From the NCBI GenBank assembly GCA_010028495.1, contig RHCX01000009.1, positions 1 to 32,977 on the forward strand: a DNA stretch of 32,977 nt, read 5' to 3'. Shown here in pieces: positions 25,562 through 32,790 of the stretch. Position 1 is the first letter of the stretch, and every line of letters starts with the position of its first letter. The DNA is from Nitrososphaeria archaeon (GTDB taxonomy: Archaea; Thermoproteota; Nitrososphaeria; Nitrososphaerales; Nitrosopumilaceae). The notes under the pieces are model-generated. The model was given only the letters and a program-made list of their open reading frames with translations. It searched no databases and had not been told where the DNA came from. A program made the translations under genes and the position numbers.

Positions 25562-25624
25562 GGTACGTAGCCATACCCAATAGATAGGAATTGGATTTCC
25601 GTTTTGGTGTCCAAGTGACCTATC
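25562..25624. ncRNA. Candidate structured RNA or 3' UTR hairpin
   Basis: In the 161-nt gap between convergent genes. GATAGG (25583-25588) pairs with CCTATC (25619-25624), and inside it TTGGA (25591-25595) pairs with TCCAA (25610-25614), forming one stacked hairpin. GGTA/TACC (25562-25577) may add a small 5' stem. On the plus strand a TATA-like TTTTATAT (about 25541-25548) lies about 25 nt before, and T runs follow at 25650-25665. It may be a small RNA or the 3' end of the ornithine cyclodeaminase mRNA. Confidence 0.3.
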
Positions 25625-25652
25625 AAAAAATTTTAAACTAACAAAGACGAAA

Positions 25653-26879
25653 TTATTTTTTAATTTTTCTTATCTCTTGTGATACTAGCGGTAAAAACGC
25701 ACCGACATCGGTAACTATGCCCAAAGCTTGCCATGTACCCCTGTCCATCAGTTTTGTTACAGTCGGTTGACTGATGTCTACAACTATTACCTTGACGTGA
25801 GCTGGTAGCATATTTCCAGTTGCAATGGAGTGTAACATTGTAGATACCATGATCACCATTTTTGCATCCTTGAGGATTTTTTTGTATTCTTTTTGGGCTA
25901 TTGCAGTATCAGTAATGACATCTGGTAACGGGCCATCATCTCGAATAGAGCCTGCAAGAATAAACGGTACTTTTTTCTTGACACATTCGTACAGTATGCC
26001 GCGTTTTAATTCTCCTTTTTTGACCATTTCTGAAACAGAGCCTGCCCTGAACACTGCGTTTATGGTATCCATGTGATTTCTATGCCCCTTTACAGCCAAA
26101 GAGCCATCATGCACGTTCATTCCAAGTGATGTTCCTAGTGTGGCATATTCAATATCATGAACTGCCAAGGCATTTCCAGCAAGGATTCCATCAAGATATC
26201 CTAATCTGACTAGTTCTGCAACCGAATCAGCTGCGCCAGTGTGTACAATAGCTGGTCCACCAACTAGAATAATTTTGCCGCCTGATTTTTTTGTTTTATA
26301 GATGTCTTCGGCTACCTTTTTTGCAATATGTTGAGTTGGTCTTTCTGATGAGCTGCTGCTTCCCATAAAAGTAAATACGTCAGAGCCCTCACGAGGTCTT
26401 TCTGGTGGTGTAATCTTGACTCCTGTCTCTCCAACTACAATCATGTCCCCTTTTTTGATATCTCGAATCGGCGTACAGCTCGCTCTATTTCCTTTTACCA
26501 CAATGCACTTGTCCATCATCATATTATCTACGAGAATCCATTTTCCTCCAAGCATGATCTCAGTGGTATTATTGGTAGTTGAATAGAAATCAATAGGCAT
26601 CACCATATCTTTTGGTGCTGCCTTTAGTGAAGCATTTTTTCCTAGTGTAGCTGTTGCGCCAGCTCGATATACCTGTTCTAGAATTTTATCCAGATGATCT
26701 TGGCTTTTGCCCTGAATTTGCAGTTTGGCATAGCTTGGCTCTTTTTTCTTTTTCCCTACAGTCATTTGTAAAACCTCGAATTCACCTCCAAGGTCCATTA
26801 TAACATCAAAAATCTTGGTCAGTATCATGGAGTCGATTAAGTGACCTTTGACTTCTACTTCTGATGAGAATTTCGCCAT
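25653..26879 (-). CDS. Archaeal ornithine cyclodeaminase, TIGR00300 family
   Basis: 408 aa matching the TIGR00300 (LOR/SDH-related) family. Archaeal members have been shown to convert L-ornithine to proline and ammonia with NAD. The N-terminal domain (1-100) resembles an ACT-like LOR region. The C-terminal Rossmann half includes GGKIILVGGPAIVHTGAA, the Asn/His-rich GNALAVHDIEYATLGTSLG, and AGSIRDDGPLPDVITD. It differs from the mu-crystallin ornithine cyclodeaminases. Start ATG; TTTTAAAT on the minus strand lies about 25-30 nt upstream. It may supply proline, a pathway often lacking classical ProA/B/C in archaea. Confidence 0.88.
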   Translation of the reverse strand: MAKFSSEVEVKGHLIDSMILTKIFDVIMDLGGEFEVLQMTVGKKKKEPSYAKLQIQGKSQDHLDKILEQVYRAGATATLGKNASLKAAPKDMVMPIDFYSTTNNTTEIMLGGKWILVDNMMMDKCIVVKGNRASCTPIRDIKKGDMIVVGETGVKITPPERPREGSDVFTFMGSSSSSERPTQHIAKKVAEDIYKTKKSGGKIILVGGPAIVHTGAADSVAELVRLGYLDGILAGNALAVHDIEYATLGTSLGMNVHDGSLAVKGHRNHMDTINAVFRAGSVSEMVKKGELKRGILYECVKKKVPFILAGSIRDDGPLPDVITDTAIAQKEYKKILKDAKMVIMVSTMLHSIATGNMLPAHVKVIVVDISQPTVTKLMDRGTWQALGIVTDVGAFLPLVSQEIRKIKK

Positions 26880-26940
26880 TGTCAGATCTGAGTCCCAATT
26901 GTCAATTTAAAATATATCTCATGCACAAAAATTGACCACA

Positions 26941-27288
26941 CTACACAGGCAGAATTACTTTGCCCACGAATTTTGGCATGTTATCCTTTTCGAACTGCTG
27001 TACCAACTGTTCGCATTGTTCTTTTTGCACGCCTTGGATTATTGATTTTGAATAGCCATCCTTATCACATAATGCCACAATATACCCCGAGGTATCAGTT
27101 AACACAAAACCGCTGGATTCATCCACTATGGCATAGAGGTTTTCCTCACCGACTGGTTCCCAGACGTTACTAGTTGAGCTTTTCAGAGCCAATGCAGGCA
27201 TTGCACGATTGTTTGCCAGATTGTTCAAGTATTCTCTAGCAGATGCCACCCGTTTTTGTCCCAGCTTTAACGCAACAAAATACTGCAT
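26941..27288 (-). CDS. 115-aa hypothetical protein
   Basis: A soluble alpha/beta protein with an ATG start: MQYFVALKLGQKRVASAREYLNNLA at the N-terminus and an internal beta-rich part (YAIVDESSGFVLTDTSGYIVALCDKDG). No signal peptide or TM. It is divergent from the 98-aa gene at 27340 with a shared 51-nt promoter gap. Family not recognised. Confidence 0.65.
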   Translation of the reverse strand: MQYFVALKLGQKRVASAREYLNNLANNRAMPALALKSSTSNVWEPVGEENLYAIVDESSGFVLTDTSGYIVALCDKDGYSKSIIQGVQKEQCEQLVQQFEKDNMPKFVGKVILPV

Positions 27289-27315
27289 TGTGTTATACTA
27301 TTAGAATAATTATTA

Positions 27316-27330
27316 AAACGTACAGCGTTT
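27316..27330 (+). promoter_or_regulatory. Short palindrome between divergent starts
   Basis: AAACG-TACAG-CGTTT, a perfect 5-bp inverted repeat just after the TATTAAAA TATA-like box (27311-27318) and about 10 nt before the ATG at 27340. It is a plausible operator, but the short arms make chance possible. Confidence 0.3.
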
Positions 27331-27339
27331 GATACTGTA

Positions 27340-27636
27340 ATGCCATTAACTAATCAAGTGATAATAATGCTAAATGAAATAACTACGCAAGTCAAGAACA
27401 AAAAATCACTAACTACAGAAGATGAATCCCTGATCAAAGAAACATTCAATAAAATTCTGAGCTCCGGACAATATTACGACGTTGACGAAATAGAGTCGTG
27501 GTTTAATAATGAGGGCACTTGGACTCACAAACCTACTATTGTACGTATAACAAACATGTCGCATTACGTCCAGTCTAGATTTGAGCAGGCACCAAAAAAA
27601 CTGAAAATTGTGTCAGATAGTGATTGTGATTGTTAG
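27340..27636 (+). CDS. 98-aa hypothetical protein
   Basis: A soluble protein with an ATG start. N-terminal helices (MLNEITTQVKNKKSLTTEDESLIKETFNKIL), a central ESWFNNEGTWTHKPTIVRITNMSHYVQSRFEQ block rich in aromatic residues, and an unusual acidic Cys-containing end (SDSDCDC). The TATA-like box about 26 nt upstream supports a leaderless start. Convergent overlap of 4 nt with the next gene. Not recognised. Confidence 0.65.
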   Translation: MPLTNQVIIMLNEITTQVKNKKSLTTEDESLIKETFNKILSSGQYYDVDEIESWFNNEGTWTHKPTIVRITNMSHYVQSRFEQAPKKLKIVSDSDCDC

Positions 27637-27866
27637 GATTGAATTTTCTCCAACAGTTTTGCTATAGTTTTGCTATTGTCTTCTCTTTCTGCTAAAATAT
27701 CATCCAGTCTTTTTCGCGACTGCTCATTTTGCCATTCTGATGACACAGTTTGAAAATACTCATCATCCAGTATTTGGTTTGCTTGAAATCGTTTGATTAT
27801 CTCAAATAATACTCCTATCAGTTCGTTTTGAGCTCGTATTAACTCATCCTTTTCTGATGACATCAT
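27633..27866 (-). CDS. 77-aa coiled-coil hypothetical protein
   Basis: A charged helical protein. Residues about 5-30 (KDELIRAQNELIGVLFEIIKRF) and 45-75 (RLDDILAEREDNSKTIAKLLEKI) have heptad spacing. Two ATGs in a row at the start (27866 and 27863). ACTTTATAGT on the minus strand lies about 25 nt upstream, the same TATA region as the histidine kinase, so the two are divergently transcribed from a shared box. Confidence 0.6.
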   Translation of the reverse strand: MMSSEKDELIRAQNELIGVLFEIIKRFQANQILDDEYFQTVSSEWQNEQSRKRLDDILAEREDNSKTIAKLLEKIQS

Positions 27867-27889
27867 TTTACAAATTTCGCCTTGGTCAC

Positions 27890-27897
27890 TATAAAGT
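27890..27897 (+). promoter_or_regulatory. Bidirectional TATA box
   Basis: TATAAAGT within the near-palindrome ACTATAAAGT. It is about 25 nt from the start of the 77-aa gene in one direction and about 45 nt from the preferred kinase start in the other. Confidence 0.5.
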
Positions 27898-27904
27898 ATC
27901 TACT

Positions 27905-27925
27905 GTTTGTTCAAACGGAACAAAC
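27905..27925 (+). promoter_or_regulatory. Perfect 8-bp palindrome at histidine-kinase promoter
   Basis: Arms GTTTGTTC and GAACAAAC separated by AAACG, no mismatch. It covers the position where transcription should begin, given the TATA box centred near 27893. It is either an operator or a hairpin at the very 5' end of the mRNA. Confidence 0.55.
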
Positions 27926-27936
27926 TATGGATTAAC

Positions 27937-29814
27937 TTGGAAAATGAGTTCATCCTACTATTGCATAGGTTAACCTGGATTACACCATTAATAGCGATAG
28001 CGGGTGGAATGATGCTATATGGCATGTTCATTGATCATGAGTTTCTTTGGATGGCTGGAATACAGAATGTAGCATTACCTGCAGTATTGAGTATAATTCT
28101 GGTCAAAAAAATTAACATGGTTACCAAATCAAAAAAATTATTAGTTTGGTTTCTAATTTTTGCAGTCACGTCGTTTGTCGCAGAGACATACTCGTTTTTG
28201 GACGATACGTTTTGGAAAACAGAACAGTTTCCAAGTATTGCCGATGGGTTTTGGGTTGCAGGGTATGTCGCATTATCAATATTTTTGTGGAAAAACTTTG
28301 GACGGTTCAGAAAGCTGGTCAGCAGGAACATTGTTGCGCTAACACTTGGAATTGCGGCTACATCGATAATTCCAACAATTCTTGTTGCACTAGAGCTAGG
28401 CACCAAGGATATTTTTGGTTTAGGAGTTATTTTGAGTTATCCAATATCAGATACAGTATCGATGATGCCGCTCATCTTGGGATCGATAGTTTTTCTCAAG
28501 ATGAGAAACAGATCATGGATGTTTTTGCTAATGGCAAACTCTGCATTTTTGATAGGCGACATTGTCTTTCCACATCTTGAATTAAACAACATGTACACTA
28601 CTGGAGATCCAATAGATTTGACATGGATTGTCGGATATTTCCTTTTCATACTCGCTGGAACCACATTTGATGAGAAAAAAATGAATTGGCTCGCAACGAT
28701 AAAAGAGAATAGAAAATTCATCAAATTTGAAAATATTTACAAAATAACAATACCGCTTATGGTTGGCGCGATTTTCCTAGTTACAATTACCACGTTGTAC
28801 CAGATACACACATTTGATGGGGATAGATTCTTCGGAGATGAGATTGCCATATATTGGATAGTAGGCATGATGGCCGCATTTGGTGGGGTTATTCTTACGG
28901 TAAACCACAATTTGACCAAGATTGTGAAGTCTAGAACAGAATTGTTGACAAGACAGACTGAAAAGCTGGAAGAAGAGATTCGTGAAAAGACTAATTTGAT
29001 TAATTTACAAAAACAGCTTGAATCTGAAATTGAAGATCGGAATAAAGAATTGATCAAAAAATCCATCTTACTAGAAGAGCAAAACAAAAAGCTAGTCGAA
29101 ATCGACAAGAAAAAAGCCGAGTTTGCATCAATGGTTACACATGAGCTCAAAACTCCATTGACTCCTATTTTGAGCTGGTGTGATATTTTGCTACACCATG
29201 ATTCTTTAGGTCCGCTAAACGACGAACAGAAAAACGCAATAACTAAGGTCCGACACAACGCTAGGAAGTTGTTAAGGCTCATTTCAGATATTCTAGATGC
29301 CGAAAAATTAGGGCTTAACCAAATGACATTCAACTACAAGAACATCGATATTCAGGAATTTGTCAGAGACTTGTCAGAGACATATGCGCCCGTTTTGGCA
29401 GAAAAAAGAATTCGTTACTTTGTATCATGTCCAAAGGGGCTTGTACTGCATCTGGATGAGCTAAGACTTGCTCAAGTATTGAAGAATTTCATCAACAATT
29501 CAATCGACTTTGTTCCCGGTAGAAATGGAAAGGTTCAGCTCAAAATAGAGCAAAGCCCAGATACAGTGATGTTTTCAGTAATCGATAACGGTATTGGAAT
29601 ACCAAAAGAAAAACAACAAAATCTCTTCCAAAAGTTCTACCAGATAGATACATCATCTACCAGAAAGCACGGTGGAAGTGGACTTGGTCTTGCAATTTGT
29701 AAGGGAATCATCGAATCGTTTGGCGGTACGGTGGGCATGCAAAGTGAGCCCGGAATGGGTTCAAGATTTTACTTTACCATACCAAAATCTGCAGGACCTA
29801 CTCTAGTCCAGTGA
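27937..29814 (+). CDS. Multi-TM sensor histidine kinase
   Basis: About 625 aa. The frame opens at TTG 27907, but that codon lies inside the palindrome and before the expected transcription start, so I prefer TTG 27937. Eight or nine TM helices fill residues about 8-320, with no recognised ligand domain. A coiled coil at about 335-395 follows, then HisKA with the phospho-accepting His402 in MVTHELKTPLTPI, and HATPase_c with N box (VLKNFINNSIDFV), G1 (DNGIGIPKEKQQNLFQKFY) and G2 (GGSGLGLAICKGI). There is no receiver domain, and no response regulator nearby. It overlaps the convergent HD gene by 12 nt. Confidence 0.92.
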   Translation: MENEFILLLHRLTWITPLIAIAGGMMLYGMFIDHEFLWMAGIQNVALPAVLSIILVKKINMVTKSKKLLVWFLIFAVTSFVAETYSFLDDTFWKTEQFPSIADGFWVAGYVALSIFLWKNFGRFRKLVSRNIVALTLGIAATSIIPTILVALELGTKDIFGLGVILSYPISDTVSMMPLILGSIVFLKMRNRSWMFLLMANSAFLIGDIVFPHLELNNMYTTGDPIDLTWIVGYFLFILAGTTFDEKKMNWLATIKENRKFIKFENIYKITIPLMVGAIFLVTITTLYQIHTFDGDRFFGDEIAIYWIVGMMAAFGGVILTVNHNLTKIVKSRTELLTRQTEKLEEEIREKTNLINLQKQLESEIEDRNKELIKKSILLEEQNKKLVEIDKKKAEFASMVTHELKTPLTPILSWCDILLHHDSLGPLNDEQKNAITKVRHNARKLLRLISDILDAEKLGLNQMTFNYKNIDIQEFVRDLSETYAPVLAEKRIRYFVSCPKGLVLHLDELRLAQVLKNFINNSIDFVPGRNGKVQLKIEQSPDTVMFSVIDNGIGIPKEKQQNLFQKFYQIDTSSTRKHGGSGLGLAICKGIIESFGGTVGMQSEPGMGSRFYFTIPKSAGPTLVQ

Positions 29815-30348
29815 TTGTATAAATTTTCGAATTGTATTATCTTTGATTTGTTTTTTTGCAGAATCCAAAAACGGCCTTACATTATGTTTTGATTTTTTGT
29901 AGATCATAGCTTGTAATGCCATTTCAAGCTTGTCCACATCATGGAGCAGTTTTGCTTCTTTAGATGATTGTTTTTGATATTCCATCCATATTTCCCAGTA
30001 CTGCCTTGATTGTGTCTTGTTTATGGTGGTGAGGATTTGTTTCATTGCGGTGTTTTCCAAATTGGCCTTTTGCTGCTTTGTTGCGTCTTCTGGAGTTAAA
30101 TCGCCAACTATAGACTCTGCCAAATCATGGAGTAGCGCCATTTTGAGTATTTTTTGTGTGTCTAGTTTTTTGGCATCAGATAGTATCATAGCAATTGCTG
30201 CAACTGAATAAGCATGGTCTGCAACTGATTCTGGGTTTTTGATTCCAAGTTTTTTCTTCCATCCACTTCTTGGGATTTTTTTTAACTGTAAAATATTTTC
30301 AAATATCTTAGAATTTTCTAGTGTCGTCTTCAAGTAGGCCTGATCCAC
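29803..30348 (-). CDS. HD-domain phosphohydrolase (YfbR/HDDC2-like)
   Basis: 181 aa with a GTG start and no nearby ATG. HD motif residues are His45 (ESVADHAYSVAA), His74-Asp75 (ALLHDLAESIVGDLTP) and a distal Asp in LLHDVDKLEMALQAM, in the order typical of 5'-deoxynucleotidase YfbR and HDDC2. Such enzymes dephosphorylate dNMPs and need a divalent metal. Likely cytoplasmic nucleotide-pool maintenance; the exact substrate is unknown. Confidence 0.9.
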   Translation of the reverse strand: MDQAYLKTTLENSKIFENILQLKKIPRSGWKKKLGIKNPESVADHAYSVAAIAMILSDAKKLDTQKILKMALLHDLAESIVGDLTPEDATKQQKANLENTAMKQILTTINKTQSRQYWEIWMEYQKQSSKEAKLLHDVDKLEMALQAMIYKKSKHNVRPFLDSAKKQIKDNTIRKFIQSLD

Positions 30349-30400
30349 GATGAACCCTGTCTATATGCTTTGAGTGATCTTCCTTGGTTTCAAGTTTCTA

Positions 30401-30434
30401 CTGGCGGTAAGGACAGGAGGCCAGCATGATATGC
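30401..30434. other. Two small hairpins in intergenic gap
   Basis: In the 143-nt gap upstream of the PduO gene, CTGGC (30401-30405) can pair with GCCAG (30420-30424), and GCAT (30424-30427) with ATGC (30431-30434). The first encloses a purine-rich loop (GGTAAGGACAGGAG). It may be the leader of either divergent gene or a small RNA; I see no cobalamin-riboswitch core. Confidence 0.2.
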
Positions 30435-30491
30435 AATACTAAAACTCGCTATTAAATCTGGATAGCTCAGAATAATAATTACGATTACACA

Positions 30492-31037
30492 TTGGAATCA
30501 TTGAAGATATACACAAAAACTGGAGATGATGGAACTACCGGGGTTCAGGGTGGAAAACGAATATCAAAATCTGACCCACGAATCCAGGCATATGGTGCCG
30601 TAGATGAGGCAAATTCCATTCTGGGAATAGTTTTGACACATAAATTGGATTCAGATGTACAGTCATTATTGGTGCAAATCCAAAACGAGCTTTTTGTTGC
30701 AGGCTCGGATTTATCCAGTCCAGACTTGGTAAATCAGAAAAACCGAGTCTCGGAGTCCATGATATGCAATTTAGAATCACATATTGACAGGTTTGAATCA
30801 GAATTAGATCCTCTTACAAATTTCATCTTGCCAGGTGGAAGTCAAGTAGCGGCGTTTTTGCATCAGGCGAGAACCGTTATACGAAGAGCAGAAACCATGA
30901 CAGTAGAGCTATCAAAAAAGGAATCACTTAATCCATTATGCCAAAAATACCTCAATCGCCTCTCTGATCTTTTGTTTGTGATGGCCCGTGTGGCAAACAA
31001 ACGCTCCAATACTTCAGATGTTTTGTGGAAGCCTTAA
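30492..31037 (+). CDS. Cob(I)alamin adenosyltransferase, PduO type
   Basis: 181 aa, transfers adenosyl from ATP to cob(I)alamin to give coenzyme B12. N-terminal KIYTKTGDDGTTGVQGGKRISKSD is the ATP-binding signature, and RIQAYGAVDEANS and LHQARTVIRRAE supply the conserved Arg/Glu active-site and trimer-interface residues. Full family length. TTG start at 30492; ATTAAATC (30450-30457) is a likely TATA box with a short leader. It agrees with the cbtBA cobalt transporter at 8495. AdoB12 would serve methylmalonyl-CoA mutase in the thaumarchaeal 3HP/4HB cycle (known pathway, not seen here). Confidence 0.95.
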   Translation: MESLKIYTKTGDDGTTGVQGGKRISKSDPRIQAYGAVDEANSILGIVLTHKLDSDVQSLLVQIQNELFVAGSDLSSPDLVNQKNRVSESMICNLESHIDRFESELDPLTNFILPGGSQVAAFLHQARTVIRRAETMTVELSKKESLNPLCQKYLNRLSDLLFVMARVANKRSNTSDVLWKP

Positions 31038-31047
31038 TCAAAAGACA

Positions 31048-31056
31048 CTTTAATTC
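31048..31056 (+). promoter_or_regulatory. TATA box of tRNA-Phe
   Basis: CTTTAATTC is centred about 27 nt before the first base of the tRNA, the expected archaeal spacing. Confidence 0.5.
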
Positions 31057-31078
31057 CTGAATTTTGACGGAAGATAAC

Positions 31079-31152
31079 GCCAAGGTAGCTCAGCCTGGGA
31101 GAGCACTCCGCTGAAGACGGAGCCGTCGTGGATTCAAGTCCCACCCTTGGCA
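31079..31152 (+). tRNA. tRNA-Phe (anticodon GAA)
   Basis: 74 nt, read as a full cloverleaf: acceptor GCCAAGG/CCTTGGC, D stem GCTC/GAGC, anticodon stem CTCCG/CGGAG with loop CTGAAGA (anticodon GAA), 5-nt variable loop CCGTC, T stem GTGG/CCAC with loop containing TTCAAGT, and discriminator A. There is one A-C apposition next to the T loop. No intron and no encoded CCA. T-rich sequence follows (TTTCATTTTA). Confidence 0.97.
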
Positions 31153-31274
31153 CATTTCATTTTACCACTTCTTTTAAAAATTTGAAAGATCAAATTGTCG
31201 ACATATGTCAACAAAACAAAACCGTTGAAATCCAAGAGTAAGTATAAAAACTACTTTTCTAAGCAGAATAATGT

Positions 31275-32750
31275 ATGAAGATTTTACTTGTCATTACAGC
31301 TGTTTTAGTTGCAGTTTCATTTTCACTATTTCATGCATATGCCCAAGAGCAAGGCATCACCAGCATTCCAATTGGAAAAACCGCCTTAGATATACAGATT
31401 TCCGGAGATAAGGCATATGTCACAAATCCAGAAGAAGGCGTAATCTCAGTAATAGATACAACAACAAAACAGGTAGTTGACACAATACCTGCAGAAAAAG
31501 GCGTCATGTTCGCCCAAGTCGTAGAGGACAAGAACAAAATCTATGCAACCGTTGAAAACCAAAACAAGGTTTTTGTGTATGATTTAACAACTCATGAAAA
31601 AATAAATGAAATCAATATCGGAGAGAAAGAACTAGTTCTATTTTCCAAAGCAGATAAGCCATACGGTCAGCGAGAATACACATACTTTGCAACTAGCGGC
31701 GTAGGCTTGGAGTATGATCACAATAATGGTATGCTATATGTGGTTCATTCCGAGGTAAACCACGTCAATGTAATTGATACAAATGATGATGAAGTCGTTG
31801 GAACAATCAACGTCGGCACAACTCCAGTAATGATAGCTATAGATGAAGCAGGCAATGCAGCATATGTAACCAATTGGGAGTCAAACGATGTTAGCATAAT
31901 AGACCTCAACACAAATGAAGTCACTGGACAAATCAAAACTGGATTTGTTCCAGCTCAAATGGTAATTGATTCAGAAGAGCACAAGTTATACGTAACTCAT
32001 CACGCATCGCCACATGTTTCAGTTGTCGACCTAACAACCAAAGAGATTGAAAAACAAGTAAAACTACAAGGCCCAACTAGCGCACTTGCACTGGACAAAA
32101 AGGCCGGACTACTCATAGTCACATATCTTCCTGAAAGCGGAATCACTGGACAGTCGTTTTTGAACCGAGTTGAATTCATCGATACCAAGACAAACGAACA
32201 AGTTTCAGGCTACGACATTGCAGCAAATCCATTTGTGATGAAAATCGATGAAAATGATCAATTGTTTGCATCAATAATTAAAGAAGGCAGAGTTGTTTTA
32301 GCAAATCTACCAGAGATAGAAAAATACCAACAAGTCGTTGCAAAGTCAGAAGAAAAACCAAAGGAAGGCAAAAAATCAGGATGCCTAGTTGCAACTGCAT
32401 CCTTTGGAACTGAACTAGCACCACAAGTACAACTACTCAGAGAAGTTAGAGACAACGTATTGTTTGGTACAGGTTCTGGAACTGCGTTCATGGTCGGATT
32501 CAACGAGTTCTATTATTCATTTAGCCCAACTGTAGCAGACTGGGAAAGACAAAGCCCGATATTCAAAGAAATAGTAAAAACAGGAATCACCCCAATGATA
32601 TCGACTTTATCAATTCTTAACTACGTTCATGCAGACTCTGAACAGCAAGTCCTAGGCTATGGAATTGGCGTGATATTGCTAAACATTGGCATGTACTTTG
32701 TCGCACCCGCAATAATTATTTTCAAAATAAAGCAAAGACTGCAAAAATAA
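31275..32750 (+). CDS. Secreted YVTN-type beta-propeller with CFI-box-like tail
   Basis: 491 aa. Signal peptide at residues 1-23 (ending AYA). Residues about 25-350 hold YVTN/NHL-like beta-propeller repeats (VTNPEEGVISVIDTTTKQVVDTI; AYVTNWESNDVSIIDLNTNEVTGQI; LYVTHHASPHVSVVDLTTKEIEKQV). Residues about 370-450 form a CFI-box-CTERM-like domain: SGCLVATASFGTELAPQVQL then LREVRDNVLFGT. A C-terminal TM helix (about 462-485) with a basic end anchors it. TATAAAAA (31243-31250) is about 26 nt before the ATG. Surface binding or a redox/metal role is possible but not shown. Confidence 0.88.
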   Translation: MKILLVITAVLVAVSFSLFHAYAQEQGITSIPIGKTALDIQISGDKAYVTNPEEGVISVIDTTTKQVVDTIPAEKGVMFAQVVEDKNKIYATVENQNKVFVYDLTTHEKINEINIGEKELVLFSKADKPYGQREYTYFATSGVGLEYDHNNGMLYVVHSEVNHVNVIDTNDDEVVGTINVGTTPVMIAIDEAGNAAYVTNWESNDVSIIDLNTNEVTGQIKTGFVPAQMVIDSEEHKLYVTHHASPHVSVVDLTTKEIEKQVKLQGPTSALALDKKAGLLIVTYLPESGITGQSFLNRVEFIDTKTNEQVSGYDIAANPFVMKIDENDQLFASIIKEGRVVLANLPEIEKYQQVVAKSEEKPKEGKKSGCLVATASFGTELAPQVQLLREVRDNVLFGTGSGTAFMVGFNEFYYSFSPTVADWERQSPIFKEIVKTGITPMISTLSILNYVHADSEQQVLGYGIGVILLNIGMYFVAPAIIIFKIKQRLQK

Positions 32751-32790
32751 TCTAGAACAGATTTAATATCATATCAGTTACAGGATTAAA

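Noticed and set aside
28146-28580. A 144-codon plus-strand frame inside the kinase TM region
   Set aside because: It is out of frame with the kinase, Cys/Arg/Ser-rich and without family resemblance; a shadow frame.
28737-29333. A 198-codon open frame antisense to the histidine kinase
   Set aside because: It mirrors well-supported kinase domains, has a Ser/Phe/Cys-rich composition typical of antisense frames and lacks a promoter-like context.
30349-30491. Cobalamin riboswitch upstream of the PduO-type gene
   Set aside because: No B12-box core or extended multi-helix arrangement is visible, and the hairpins precede the probable TATA box.
31200-31209. GACATATGTC palindrome upstream of the beta-propeller gene
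   Set aside because: A 10-bp self-complementary site about 35 nt before the TATA box; too short alone in AT-rich DNA to claim a regulatory site.
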